DNA of 64,000 nt from Atopsyche davidsoni (Eukaryota; Arthropoda; Insecta; Trichoptera; Hydrobiosidae), in assembly GCA_022113835.1 (NCBI GenBank), contig JAILWY010000009.1, positions 17,584,001 through 17,648,000 of the forward strand, given 5' to 3'. The translations under genes were made by a program, and so were the position numbers. Positions 46,784 through 57,880 of this stretch are shown one piece after another. How positions within the stretch are numbered: position 1 is the first letter of the stretch; each line of letters begins with the position of its first letter. The notes beneath the pieces were generated by a model, which was not told the origin of the DNA, did not search any database, and worked only from the letters and a program-made list of their open reading frames with translations.

Positions 46784-47224
46784 GCGTACAGACTTGAGAT
46801 TTTCTTTGCTTTTATCATGTAGGAACCTAATATATTTTACTAAGAACTCATTTAGTTAAAAAAATATATTTGAAATAACATAATATTTTAACTGGAAAGC
46901 CAATATCGTGTTTCCGTGGTTGAATGTTAAAGATCATAAAAATATATAAAGATCGACCAAATTCTAGAAAATATTTTGGGCACAAAACGAATGTAATATT
47001 ACATTTAATCAAATGATACTGACAGCATAACGTTTTTTTAGAAAAACTAATCACTCATCAGAGCTCCGTGTACAAAGAAAGCGAACTTAAAAGATAATTC
47101 TCTACAGAATCGAGGTTCTCGTTTTCTCAGAAAAAAAAACGATTCAAAATAAAAAAAAGAATATCGTATTTTATTTAACTGGCTATTTTGTAGGGAAATT
47201 GTTGACGAATGTAATGATATTAGG
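46784..47224. other. AT-rich noncoding sequence
   Basis: Nothing supported. Confidence 0.5.
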
Positions 47225-47480
47225 TAATCTGAAAATGTCTCTCCTGCAGACGTCTCTCCTGTCGCGCGCCGCGGCGGCGTCTCATTTTTTGATCTGGGGG
47301 ATGTTCGGGAGAGGGAGTCTGCAGAGGGTGGGAGGCTCGTGAAGGGGTGGGTAAGTTATTCCTGCGCATGCGTCTTCCCCTTCGCACTTGCACTAGGTTA
47401 CGGTTCCGGCAAGGTCAATTTGGGGTGATTTTTAAGGGATGGGTTGGGGATAACGCGCCGTTACGTGTGGTACGATTTAT
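47225..47480 (+). promoter_or_regulatory. CpG-rich, NRF1-type promoter candidate
   Basis: A GC-rich block with CGCGCCGCGGCGGCG near 47265 and TGCGCATGCGT at 47363-47373, an almost perfect NRF1/Ewg palindrome, a motif typical of TATA-less promoters. GGTGG/GTAAGTTATT at 47350/47351 is a strong donor, so a noncoding first exon upstream of 47350 is possible. GGAGGCT lies at 47331-47337. The plus strand is suggested only by the donor. Confidence 0.45.
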
Positions 47481-48929
47481 AAAATGTAAAAACAGGAAAT
47501 ACATTTTCGTTGTTGTCATTTTATTGATTTTTAAATGTTTACCTTATTTCATGTATTTTTTAATTTTTTTGTATGCAGTTATATAAGCGTTTAATAAAGC
47601 TTTTTATCGAATGGAAGCAGTAACTTTTGAGGCTTCGTATTTTTGTAACGTGTTCGTAATTTTGAGTTAACCTGCGCGATAGAGTATCTTCTTATTTTAT
47701 TAAAAAAATATATTAACTCCGATTTTAGTCATTAACAATAGTTCTTAGGACATTTATATTGATTCATAGATATAGCATAAAAACATACATTTATTACTTC
47801 CGAAGGTTACTGTTTACCTACTATTTACTGATTGTTTCTCCGAAGGTTTGTTGTAAAACAAATATACTTACTGACAAAGCTTTAATAAAATAATGTGATG
47901 CATCATCAACTCACAACGGTAAAATGATTTATTTAAGCTTGTACTATAAATGTTCCATTGTTATGTATTTTGAGCCAGTGTATAGAAATATCTAGTGACT
48001 TCAAAGGTTTACATCTCATATAGCTTTATTAAAAATCAAGAGTTTGGCAAATTAAATATTCTTTTAAAAAAATACAACCCTATTAGGCTTGGCAATAAAA
48101 TTGTTAAATCATAAAACAATTTAATATTTTTTAAATAACACACATCTTCACAAGTCTAAGGTAGCTTTTTAAAAGTGGTAGCTTGATATTGATATAAAAA
48201 TATATTCGAAAATTTTCGAAACCTTGAAAATTTAATACAGTATTCATCTGAACATAGATAAGTCACATTATACCGAGTTACTGTAATTTTGTTAATATGA
48301 AGTAATATTTTCCACATTTAATATTAAACTTTGGAAAACTGAAAAACAACATTTATCACAATTTGCTACATCGCATCTTCTCATTACAGCCCTCAAGCCT
48401 CAGGAGCTGTTTCATTTTATGAAAAACTTTTTACAGGTTCTGGAATGCGAACATTGATGTTCATGTGCATATACAAAATATTTTGAAATTCAGAGCAGAT
48501 CAAAACACCTGAAATTTAAGACATTGAGAAAGTAAAGGCTGGGTTTCTATTATATATCATTTAGGACGTTTCATTATAGGACATTAATTTTATAAAAAAA
48601 TATTTTATTTTAGGAAAGATAAGGGTCATATAGGGAGAGAACTTGCATATATTCGCTGATATTTTTTTCTGAACATTTCTAAAGTATGAGTATAAGGAAA
48701 CACACATTGAGGTAGTCTGTTCCAGAATCATTAAAAAATATTTAACTCCCTTTGTTGTGGATTCTTCTTTTACAATTATTCGATGGTCAGTTTATGAAAA
48801 ACACGTACCTCGACAGCGGTTAGAAGTCAGTGGGACCAAGTACTAAAGGTATGTACAAAAAAAATATATATAAGGAACGAAAACTACACAAATAATAACT
48901 CAGCTCAAAATGATAGAATTACGGTGATT
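47481..48929. other. AT-rich noncoding sequence
   Basis: No supported feature. Confidence 0.5.
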
Positions 48930-49145
48930 CCGGTATTTATTTGAGGGTCTCGTGTTATAATCCCGGCTTTCCCACGCAGTGCAGCGGAGCAAGGAGGCGG
49001 GGTGAGTTTATTATCATCGCCGAATCCATAGGCGGGTATATCATTGACCTGTTTAGTAGAGCCGCTTTTCATCCTAGAAGGGTTTTATTGTCTCTGCCTT
49101 TCAACCCCTCGCGACCCGTGCGGGTGACCCAGATATCCTATCTCT
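48930..49145 (+). promoter_or_regulatory. GC-rich island with splice-like boundaries
   Basis: A pyrimidine-rich stretch ending CCCACGCAG (48979) is followed 22 bp later by GGCGG/GGTGAGTTT near 49001, acceptor and donor look-alikes around a micro-exon-sized piece. The rest is CpG-bearing with TTTATTTGAGGG near 48937. Coding potential is not evident. Confidence 0.25.
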
Positions 49146-50244
49146 ACCGATAACTTATTCATTATTTGGATATGAATTCATATTTATGTGTATTCCTTAC
49201 TTTAAGTTTTTCCGGCTCTCTAGAAATTCCGGTAATATCCTCCTTCAGCGTAAAAAACAAAACAAAATAAACCTTAATATTTTTTCGATACTTGCAAATT
49301 TTTATATTTTAACATAAAAATACCTATTTGTGATAAATTTTTATGGCTTTTTTTGGCGCACTTTTTGATTCAATTCAATAATTACAAATATAAAGATCCC
49401 CATATTTTTAGAAGTGTGTATACTATTTTATATAAAAATAAACTAATATTTTGGGAAAATTCATTGTTTTAAATCAAATAAGTTTAATCTATAAGATTTA
49501 CGATTAAATTATAAACATAAAAATTTAAACTTAAAAATCACGTAAATTATCACGTAAACGATATAATTTGTTTATAATTGTAAGATCTTCGGACTTGATT
49601 TTCTAAGAAATGGTTTTTTGGCGAGATAAATAATAAATGAAATGAAAGTTTAAACGATGTGAAAAATGTTTTGTTTTAAATTATTGATTGATTTTTAACG
49701 GAAAAAAAAAAATCTTATTGGAGACCGACATTTTCTAAAATTTATGATACCCATAATTTATGCAAGTATTTTATATGTAAAAAGTATTCAAATTATCTTA
49801 ATTATCTGATAAAATTGAGTTTATAACCCACTATTCAGTAAAAATTAAAAGAATACAGAGAAGAAGGCAGAAACACAAACAACAATAATAACAAATTATA
49901 ATGTATCTGATATATACGTCTCAGGTACTTGGCTAACTGTACACATCAGGATGAGGAAAGAGATTTTTACATTATTACTTTATATTTTTAAAATATTAGG
50001 CCCTATTTTTACAATATATACACTTAGAGATTCAAATAACTTTTTTACTCGAAATTTAGATCTAATTACCGGAACCAAAACGTAAGAATTAAAAAAAAAT
50101 ACGAACCATGTTTATTTTAATAACAACGGCTATCAAAACCTACAAGAACATTACAGTAGATTTTAAATTATATAAAGCTTTTTTATGTGGTTTTTTTTTC
50201 TATAGTTTTTGCATGACTCTTCTATAAAGCAAATTATCGGATAA
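49146..50244. other. AT-rich noncoding sequence
   Basis: Nothing supported. Confidence 0.5.
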
Positions 50245-50660
50245 AAAGGGAGCTCGGGGTACGGCGATTGTTAATTTATCACCCACGGGCGAGCGGCGAG
50301 GCTTTTCCGCCCTTGAACAAAGCGTCGCACCCCCGAGACGGCACAACCCCGCGCTAGATGGCGCCACGTACCCTCAATTCCAGAGGGGAGGGAAATAAGG
50401 AAGAGGAAATAAAACCACTGCGCCAGGCCACATCAAGATTTACAACAATGGACCTCGCCTAAGATGAACATATCGCAGATCCGAACCGTACTCTCGGGCG
50501 ACAACTCACTAGCGGCCCGGTGATGGGTTATCGATACGCTGAAGTAACAACAGATTTATTATAATTCTTCCCCGTACACTTTTATGATACGCGTACTTGA
50601 TTTATCGGATGTAGAACGGAGGGTGATGATGTAAAAGCCAGGTCGGCGATCTCCGTTCAA
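50245..50660. promoter_or_regulatory. long GC-rich island with CTCF-like site
   Basis: The largest island. CGCTAGATGGCGCCA at 50352-50366 fits the conserved CTCF core (AGRKGGCGC with flanks), the only strong CTCF-like site seen. Many CpGs lie at 50280-50350. Purine-rich GGGGAGGGAAATAAGGAAG lies near 50382. An insulator or boundary element is suggested. This is inference from the motif. Confidence 0.4.
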
Positions 50661-51030
50661 TGTCTGTTCAATATCAAACTTTTACTACATAGATTACTAA
50701 ACTAAATTAAAGATAAAGTGTAACGGCTACTCGAATAATAATTAATATAATTATAACAAAGTAGAAAACATGAGACGGCTGTGGGATGCCTGCGTAAGTA
50801 GGTAAGTTTGTGAGTAAATAATGTCATTCTAAGATGAGCATTCAGTTGAATAAACAAAACTTTATAATTTATATATCCTTGAGGGATTCGGCCGTAATTT
50901 TGAGAATGTTCATAATAGAGATATAAATAAGACAACTTTACAGTTTCCTCAGAGCTTATTACTTTTTAACTTACTTACTTTGTATTATTCTTCTTTGGTG
51001 ATGTTTTCCGAGGTCAGTCATGAAACCCGT
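50661..51030. other. AT-rich noncoding sequence
   Basis: Nothing supported. Confidence 0.5.
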
Positions 51031-51051
51031 TATATATATATATATATATAT
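51031..51051. repeat. (TA)n microsatellite
   Basis: About ten uninterrupted TA units. Confidence 0.95.
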
Positions 51052-51240
51052 GGCAAAATCCAAGGAAAAAATGTATTGTAAGGAAAACACTGACATGGAT
51101 ACAGAATTTACACCAGAGGCTTGAAGTTGAAGTCCTGCTGAATAAGTGATACTGGCCCAGGTTTGATATATGGTCGATGTAAAGGTCATCCATCAATCTC
51201 CTACGAGGAGAGGCATCAGAAGATGGAGATATATTTAAGG

Positions 51241-51480
51241 CATGTGGTTATTTGAGGATTGAAGTATATGTATGACTCTGTGTGGGTGTTTGCAAGAACG
51301 AATGAGTTTTTTAGTTCAGGTGTGCCGATGTGTGTTGATTTTTGGTTGTTAGGATATTCATATAGCCGGGTGGGAAAGTTTTAAAGTATTTTTAGATAGG
51401 CGTATAGTTATGCGCTTACATGAAAGGATGTTAGCAAGTAAATTTGTGGGTAGATGAGTGAGGGTGTGAGTTTATCAGAA
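51241..51480 (+). other. strongly G-skewed segment
   Basis: By hand count 73 G and only 17 C in 240 bp, a skew of about 0.6, far from the near-balanced background. It is T-rich with many GTG and GGG words. Such skew can mark an R-loop-prone transcript, a decayed simple repeat, or a TE body. No ORF or repeat unit is visible. Confidence 0.6.
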
Positions 51481-51885
51481 TGGTTTAGAAAATAGTCAGC
51501 AAATTATATATTAATATTGCAATAAAATAAATGTTTTCGTTGAATAAACATGAAATAAGTTATCAATAACGTTATTGATATTCACATATTTTCATCTCTG
51601 GAAATGACATTTTGGACACGAAAGCAATGCAATCTCTTGCTCGTAAAAGTTCGTCTGTTTTATAATTTAAAAAAAAGCTTTTGGCACTGTGAAAATTCTC
51701 CACAAGGAATACATGAAAATAAACGATAGACATGCCTGCGCATCTATCACCATGGAAAAATGCTTTGAAGCAAAGTTTCGGTCCTCCAAATAATTCGTAT
51801 AGACGACTTGTGTGGCGAAACTCACTCGCCTGCTGTGTTTCAAAGCAATAATTGGCCATTTTTAGTTCGAAATTATTTGATAAAT
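51481..51885. other. AT-rich noncoding sequence
   Basis: The 106-codon minus-strand frame at 51572-51892 has no recognisable domain. Not called. Confidence 0.4.
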
Positions 51886-52600
51886 ATTCCAAAATTAAGT
51901 GTGCCGCAATTGATTCAAATAAAGTTCGAATTTCGTTTGTTTTTAAAATGTTCGAAATATGAATTTGCGAAAATTTTGAATCAAAATTGCTTCTCGCTTA
52001 TTTCAAAAAAAGTATGGATTTTATTTGTTTTCGAAAATGTTCCAAATTTGAATTTTCGAAATTTTTGTGACGTAATCGTTTTGCGCCTTTTTCAAAACTT
52101 ATTCACACTTCATTTGTTTATTAAGACGTTCCAAATTTGAAATATTGAAAATTGTTTGTCGAAATTGCTTCGCTTTTTTCAAAAAAAGTATGGATTTAGT
52201 TTCTTTTCAAAAATGTTCCAAATTTTTGTGTCGTAATCGTTTTGCGTCTTTTTAAAAATTACATCAGACTTAAATATTTTTTCGGACGTTCCAAATTTGA
52301 TTTTTTTTCTTCATTTTTGTGACGCAATCGTATCGCACTTTTTTCAATATTAATTTGGATTTCATTTGTATTTGAAAATATTCCAAATGTGAATTTTTGG
52401 AATTTGTGTGACGAAGTTGCTTCGCGCCTTTTTAAACTAATGTTCGGACTATTTATTTTTTGAAAATGTTCCTTATTTGAATTTTTTATATTTGTGTGTC
52501 GCAGTTGCTTCGCGCTTTTTCGAAATTAATTTGGTCCTCATTTGTTTTTGAAAATGTTCCAAATTTGAATTTTCGACATTTTTGTGACGCAATCGTGTTG
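51886..52600 (+). repeat. 88-bp tandem array with conserved CpG hairpin core
   Basis: The block GTTCCAAATTTGAATTTT recurs near 51886, 51950, 52039, 52128, 52215, 52288, 52380, 52468 and 52556; five of the eight spacings are 87-89 bp, others 64-92. Each full unit then has TTTGTGACG, a short hairpin core (CGTAATCGTTTTGCG, CGAAGTTGCTTCG or CGCAATCGTGTTGCG) and CGCCTTTTTC. Two cores are perfect palindromic stems, and two more pair with a G-T wobble. Open frames across the array differ from unit to unit. Noncoding satellite is the likely nature. Confidence 0.9.
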
Positions 52601-53140
52601 CGCCTGTGTGGCTTTGCGTTATCAAACACCTTCCCCTTATCGAACAGTGGCTCGGGGGAGTTATTCATTCTGGTACATTTATTCAATGTGTAAAATTTAA
52701 ATTACAAAAATTGTTTAGCTTCTTTGATTGACGGTCGTTCAGGCCTCGCTCCTCGCGGAGATAAATTCAATTTTGTTCACCAAAGCTAATTCCAACATTC
52801 CAGTGCTTTGAAATATAAATAACCCGGCTTAAGGCAACCTGTACAACCCTTCACTTGTTCAGTTCAAATATTGAGCAAATTCCGGGAACCTAGTAATTAC
52901 GTCAAGTGAAATAAGATTCATGGCCTGCGTAAGTAATGAGCCTGCGTTTAGAGCGAATGCTTTTTTTAGTTATATTTTATAATATACGAATAATGCTTAC
53001 TCATAACTACTTAATACATATTAATAAAATATTATAACTTGCTCGATATAAAAGTAATCAGTATGTATAGCAGAGATAATTGAATTTCAATATTATGAAT
53101 AAAATACTCATAAAATTTTTCAACATGTTAAATTTTATTG
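52601..53140. other. end of the array and AT-rich sequence
   Basis: A mildly GC-rich stretch follows the array (52601-52770, with CTCGCTCCTCGCGGAG). No gene supported. Confidence 0.45.
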
Positions 53141-53181
53141 GTAACCGGTTTCGCCAACCTTTCGCGTTGGCATTATCAAAC
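53141..53181 (-). repeat. hammerhead-like motif family 2, minus-strand copy
   Basis: On the minus strand: TTTGATAAT, stem II GCCAAC with GTTGGC (perfect 6 bp), GAAAC, CG, GTT and ACC. The TTGATAA core and the extra T agree with the copy at 33556, so these changes are family features and not decay of one copy. Confidence 0.55.
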
Positions 53182-54159
53182 GAAGTGTGGATTTTTAAAT
53201 AGCATAAAAGCTAGTGAATAATTGTTGAAGAGTGAAGTATTGGCTGTCGGAGACAGATGTCACGATTGTCAGATGGTAATTTAAGAGTAGTTAAAAAGTA
53301 ATATTAGTTTAATAATAAAATTTAATTAAAAATTATTATTTTATTCTGTACAAACGACAGTTGCTCAAATTACAATCTATTGTGATTATGAATGATCTTT
53401 TGGTTGTTTCAATAACTTGAAATATTATTTCATCTTAAATCAACATAATTTGATTTTTGCTTTCTCAAATCACAAAGTAATATTTTTGTGCAACGTGAGA
53501 TACAGAAAGATGTATTTGAGCGAACAGCAGAAAGGAAAATAAGAGAAGGATAAGAGATAGTATGAGAGACACGCTTCTGTAGGGACGCTCGTGTTTTATT
53601 TGAAGATGATTGTCTTGCTACAGGATTGGAATCTAACATAGTGCTACGAATAGAAACAACCCAACTCACGTGTAAAAATATCTTTTGTATGAATGCCATC
53701 TTGCAATCTAATTAAAAATAGTATTTATCAAGATTGTTTTGGCTTTAACAATGTTAAAAATAAATCGTTTATTATATAAGATATCTTCTTATTCATCAAG
53801 TGTTGGCGACCATTTCACTGAGCTTATACTTATGCTGAGCCAGTATTCATGGTTTTCTAAGAAACAAATAAATGTTTTTTTATATTTAAAATGCCATTTG
53901 GTTACATTTAAAATGTTTTTTTTTAGTTATTTATATTTATATATTTTTTTAAATTGTTCTATATGTTATCTTATAATTTTTTTATGTTACGTTGTATGTG
54001 GAGAAAAATGTCATCATAATTGGAATTAATTCAACTGAAATTGTTATGAGTGAAGCATCAATACATTCGGGTACTTTTATAACAAGAATCACTTGAAGTC
54101 TCGCGATACTTATAATAATGTTAAAAACCATATTAAAGTATAGAAGATTTATGGACAAC
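53182..54159. other. AT-rich noncoding sequence
   Basis: Nothing supported. Frames at 53430-53699 and 53739-54029 have no domain. Confidence 0.5.
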
Positions 54160-54430
54160 TCAGAACTTAGGGTAATATATCACGAATATTGGATATGACG
54201 CAAACACCCGATACTGAAGTGAGCAAAAATGGCAGGAAGGTGAGAGCAATGGCGTTTGCTTCTTCGTCAATTCTTATGGCTGACTTCCACCGACCTTTTC
54301 TCCTTGATACCAGATGAATATTTGATGTTGAGCGTCCAGGAGGTAGTGCGGAGCAAAAAGCTCGTCATGTGAAGGAAATTCAAGGAAAACACATAAGACC
54401 TTAGAATATTAGACCTGCCTTTTCCGGCGC
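54160..54430. other. segment of balanced composition
   Basis: GC is near 43% with few CpGs, unlike either the AT-rich background or the CpG islands. No open frame or repeat match in the window. It could be a decayed transposon piece. Confidence 0.25.
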
Positions 54431-55019
54431 TCTGTGATCTTCAAGGATTTGTTTTAATTGCGTGATATATTTTATGTTTATACTGGAAAATATTTGCTTT
54501 GTTAATTATTCTTTCAGTGTAGAGAATTAGCGCTCGCATTATTTTTTATAATTTTTAAAGAACTTTATGCTTGAATATTATAAATTAATAATTCGCCTTA
54601 TATGTCAATTGTGAATTGTGTATTATATGAATCAAATTTTCGTAACAAAATATTATATATGGCGTGCAAACTTCACTGAAAATATTTAGGCACTACTGGT
54701 TACTTTCTTATAAACCTTGATTGCTTACATCTGCATTTAAGCTTAATTTTTGAATTGGAAAGCTTTGTTTGTTTGAACATTCTATGTGGTAAAAATATGC
54801 ATTTCCCATGCTATAATCTTGTGCTAAATAAAAAAAAATGCTTGTCAAAAAGTATTTAACAAATAGGATACAAATAACTTATAGAAATTATACAAATTAA
54901 AAATATTTTTCGCAACCAGAAATTTTTGCAGTAACATTTTTATAAAAAAACCATTAAAACTTTTTTGCTGTAATTTTCTTCATACACTTATGATTTTAAT
55001 GCAAGCATATAATAATATC
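54431..55019. other. AT-rich noncoding sequence
   Basis: Nothing supported. Confidence 0.5.
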
Positions 55020-55185
55020 TTGGGTAAGCTGAAGCTCTCTGCCCTCAGGCTCGTGTTACGACCTTCTTCAGAAACTTTTGAACTTTTGACTTTTGATTGT
55101 CTTTGCACAGGGACCAAAACGACGGACGACAAAAATTTTGAGGTACTCAATACCAAGAAACACAAGCAAACATATTCTATGAACA
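55020..55185. repeat. dispersed repeat R, copy 3
   Basis: GCACAGGGACCAAAACGAC near 55106 and ATACCAAGAAAC near 55151 match copies near 24110 and 39050. On the minus strand the upstream part reads CTGAAGAAGGTCG, which recalls a hammerhead core start but lacks a matching GAAAC. Confidence 0.5.
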
Positions 55186-55309
55186 CAATTAGTATATTTA
55201 ACTTACAGTTGAATGAAACGTGCCGAAAATATATTTTATACTACACGTAAAAAGAAAAATGAAAAACAGAAACACTTGCATTCATCTTGTATTTATTTCC
55301 GGCGTGCTT

Positions 55310-55530
55310 TATTTATCTTAGGGCGTAGTAAAAATCGCATCAGGGAGGTTTCTCCAGAGCTGCCATTAACGAAGCATTTTTCAACCCCTGCGCGGGTTGG
55401 CTGTGGATACCCAAAACACCTCACTTTTTGTTCTTGTTCGGTAAACACATTATAAGGATAATGTGTTTACGACCTCTTACTGGATTGTTATTCTAGCATG
55501 CTCCGCGGCGCGGTATGCCGCGATTCGGCG
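55310..55530. promoter_or_regulatory. GC-rich island with forkhead-site hairpin
   Basis: GTAAACACATTAT (55441-55453) and ATAATGTGTTTAC (55458-55470) are perfect 13-bp inverted repeats with a 4-base loop. Each arm ends in GTAAACA, the forkhead core. Nearby are a stem CAACCC/GGGTTG around CTGCGC near 55383 and a CpG block CCGCGGCGCGG near 55504. Candidate regulatory or structured element. Confidence 0.45.
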
Positions 55531-55754
55531 CAAACGGCTGCCCAGAATCATGACTTTAAAAAAATGCCTCAAGAGAAAATATACTTCGTACTTTAATACA
55601 AGATTTATTTAAAACATATATGTGTCGAATTATTCAATTATTTTAGGAAAACTACCAAAAACTACGCGCCAACGGTCCCACAATATACATTTATTTTGAT
55701 ATTGCAAACTTATTTTATTTTTTTTATTACAGCTTTGAAAACAGTATTTATTAC

Positions 55755-55905
55755 TGAAAATTGATAAAAGAAACTCAGAAAAATATCATTGTGATTTGTG
55801 TGGGATTTGAATCCACATCCCCAAGCTTGGGGGCCCCCGGTGCATTACCAACTATACCAACAAATCACTGGTACTTAGCAAGAATTTTTAACAATCATGC
55901 CAATC
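55755..55905 (-). repeat. tRNA-cassette repeat, copy E (divergent)
   Basis: Minus-strand order: leader ATGATTGTTAAAAATTCTTG (reverse of 55879-55898), tRNA-like module (55791-55868), then ATGATATTTTTCTGAG and a short remnant of the subterminal block. It lacks the long tail. Not inverted. Confidence 0.7.
55791..55868 (-). repeat. tRNA-like module, best acceptor stem
   Basis: Reading the minus strand, GTGATTTG at the 5' end and CAAATCAC at the 3' end pair over 8 bp. A-box TGGTATAGTTGG matches the consensus closely. B-box is GATTCAAATCC in a GTGG/CCAC T-stem. In the middle, CCCCAAGCTTGGGG is a perfect palindrome in place of an anticodon arm. A tRNA origin is well supported; function as a tRNA is not. 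Confidence 0.6.
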
Positions 55906-56339
55906 AAATATTGTGTGACTTGCAATACTCGACTTTTAACCCAAAGTACTGAGTGAAGGATTTAAATCCGATCTAGATATTATTATTTTTAAAGTCTATT
56001 TAATTTTGCCAATACAGGCTCTTGTTAAATATATTATTGATTTTTGTGATGACCGTCTCACAGAAAGTAAGATTTTGCCTATACAGGTTCTGAGAGTTTC
56101 TTTAGTCAATATTAATTAGTATCTATTACCCTGAACTATCCAATATCAATAAAATTGTTTACTATAAAATATATTTATTAAAAAAATATTGACTCAAATC
56201 ACAATACTATTTATTTTTCAGTACATTAAAGATTGCGTTATTCATATTTTCATACAATCAATAGCAATAAAATTTGCTTTATCGGTAATTTATTTAATCG
56301 ACCTTGCACTTATACCAAAATTTCGACTAAAGCAGTTAT
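55906..56339. other. AT-rich noncoding sequence with short direct repeat
   Basis: TTTTGCCAATACAGGCTCT near 56014 and TTTTGCCTATACAGGTTCT near 56083 form a diverged direct repeat about 69 bp apart. Confidence 0.5.
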
Positions 56340-56480
56340 CCAATTTTCGGCTTCTAGTCGGATACGCCGAATCATTCAAGTCATCCCGCATAGCTCTCGA
56401 ACGTTCCAGAGTAAAAGAGAGACCCCGATCCCCGGGGAATTGAAATAATTTACGCGGCCACGTTTGTTTTTGTAAACGCA
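56340..56480. promoter_or_regulatory. small GC-rich island
   Basis: Holds GATCCCCGGGGAATT near 56429 and GAACGTTCCAGAG (heat-shock-element-like) near 56399. Overlapping short frames on both strands lack domains. Confidence 0.25.
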
Positions 56481-57529
56481 TCTGACAGAGTTGGATATAA
56501 ATTGTCGCGTCTGCGTTTCAATTGAATTAGACGGGATATTTGCATTCTGCTTGTCGTCCCTAGCGGGATATTCCATGAATTGTTAATTTATGAAAACAGG
56601 GTATGATTAATTCCAATAAAAACGTAAAATTATGATGATATTTGAGATTATTTCTCTTATTAAAACCAGTACCACTAGATAGCAAATATTATATATTCAT
56701 GAAAAACTACTCGTATAAAATAACATTTGAAATGATAATAGTTTGTTAATAGCAATGAAAGTCACGTATGTGTGATCTGTGTACTTTTTACGAGCAGAAG
56801 CAATGTATTGGTTTATAAATTTAAAAAAGCCTAAATGGTAGGTGACACCTACTCTCTTATATGATTCACTTATGTATAAAAAAACATTATTTTAATTCGT
56901 CGAAGGAAAAAAAATAATACTTGTTACTGAATCTGATTTTTTTTATCAAACTAGTGAAAATGTTAAGTTTCAATTAATGATATTTGGATAAAAAAACTTA
57001 CACATTATATAAAAAAAAGTTATTATCAAATGTGGGTGATTTAAAATAAAAATAAGCCTTGGATTTCTTACGTGAAAAAATCAAACCACATAAATTAAAA
57101 ACCGAAGAAAGAAAAACCAGCGCACATAATCGCACCACTCTTTACCACAAGGCGTGTATAGCAAACAGTTATTGTACAACGGTGGGTCGCAGAGTTTCAA
57201 GGAGCCAAGTAGATAAACAGAGATATTTTTTATATAAATAACTTTATTGGCATGAAGATTTTTTCTTTGCAACTTTTGTTTATTAAAATCTTCGTTTCAA
57301 CTAAATCCGGCTACACACACAACATGCAACGGATATGGAATTATCCAATAGTGTCCCTTTTTATTTTTCTTATGGTTAAAGTGATAACTACCGAATAGTG
57401 TGCGTTGTTTAATTTTGCTATTATTTTACTGCAAATCGGTTGCAAGTCGCATCGCTGAGTGTGTTGCAGCCTATGGCTTAATATCAATTATATATTTTTA
57501 TTCAAGAATCAAGCAAGCCTTGAGAGCCT
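56481..57529. other. AT-rich noncoding sequence
   Basis: Nothing supported. Confidence 0.5.
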
Positions 57530-57880
57530 GTGGTTCAGAGTGCTCTTCCCTATTACTACCCGGAGCATGTGAATAATGCAGACGTCCTAGCAGGCCTGGT
57601 CATCAGGTATTCCATTAGGGGGTCTGAAAACGGGCGCTTTACTCGCGGCAAATATTCAAGAGGTCAGGATCTTTAGGGCTAAAAATTGTACGCTTCATTA
57701 AGAGAGCGATAATTTAATCATGGGGCTCGAGCGGCGCGCAAACCAAGCGGAGACGGAGTAATAAGGTATAAGAGGATTACGATCAAAGTGTATCCGTTTT
57801 CGGGATTGTTAAATTATGACCGGGGATTTAGATGATGCCAAGTCACATGAGGTTTATTTTCCGGCCAACAACGGTGGTTC
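57530..57880. promoter_or_regulatory. GC-enriched block
   Basis: Runs of CpG (GAGCGGCGCGCAAACC near 57729) and a long stretch of raised GC. A weak A-box-like TGGTTCAGAGTG near 57531 has no B-box partner. Candidate regulatory element. Confidence 0.25.

Noticed and set aside
48708..48716. let-7-like seed TGAGGTAGT
   Set aside because: Only nine bases match, and no hairpin partner lies within 100 bp.
51886..52600. CRISPR array
   Set aside because: Whole 88-bp units are repeated and diverged. There are no unique spacers between constant repeats, and the genome is eukaryotic.
57528..57590. tRNA-like A-box TGGTTCAGAGTG
   Set aside because: No B-box at the right distance and no stems.
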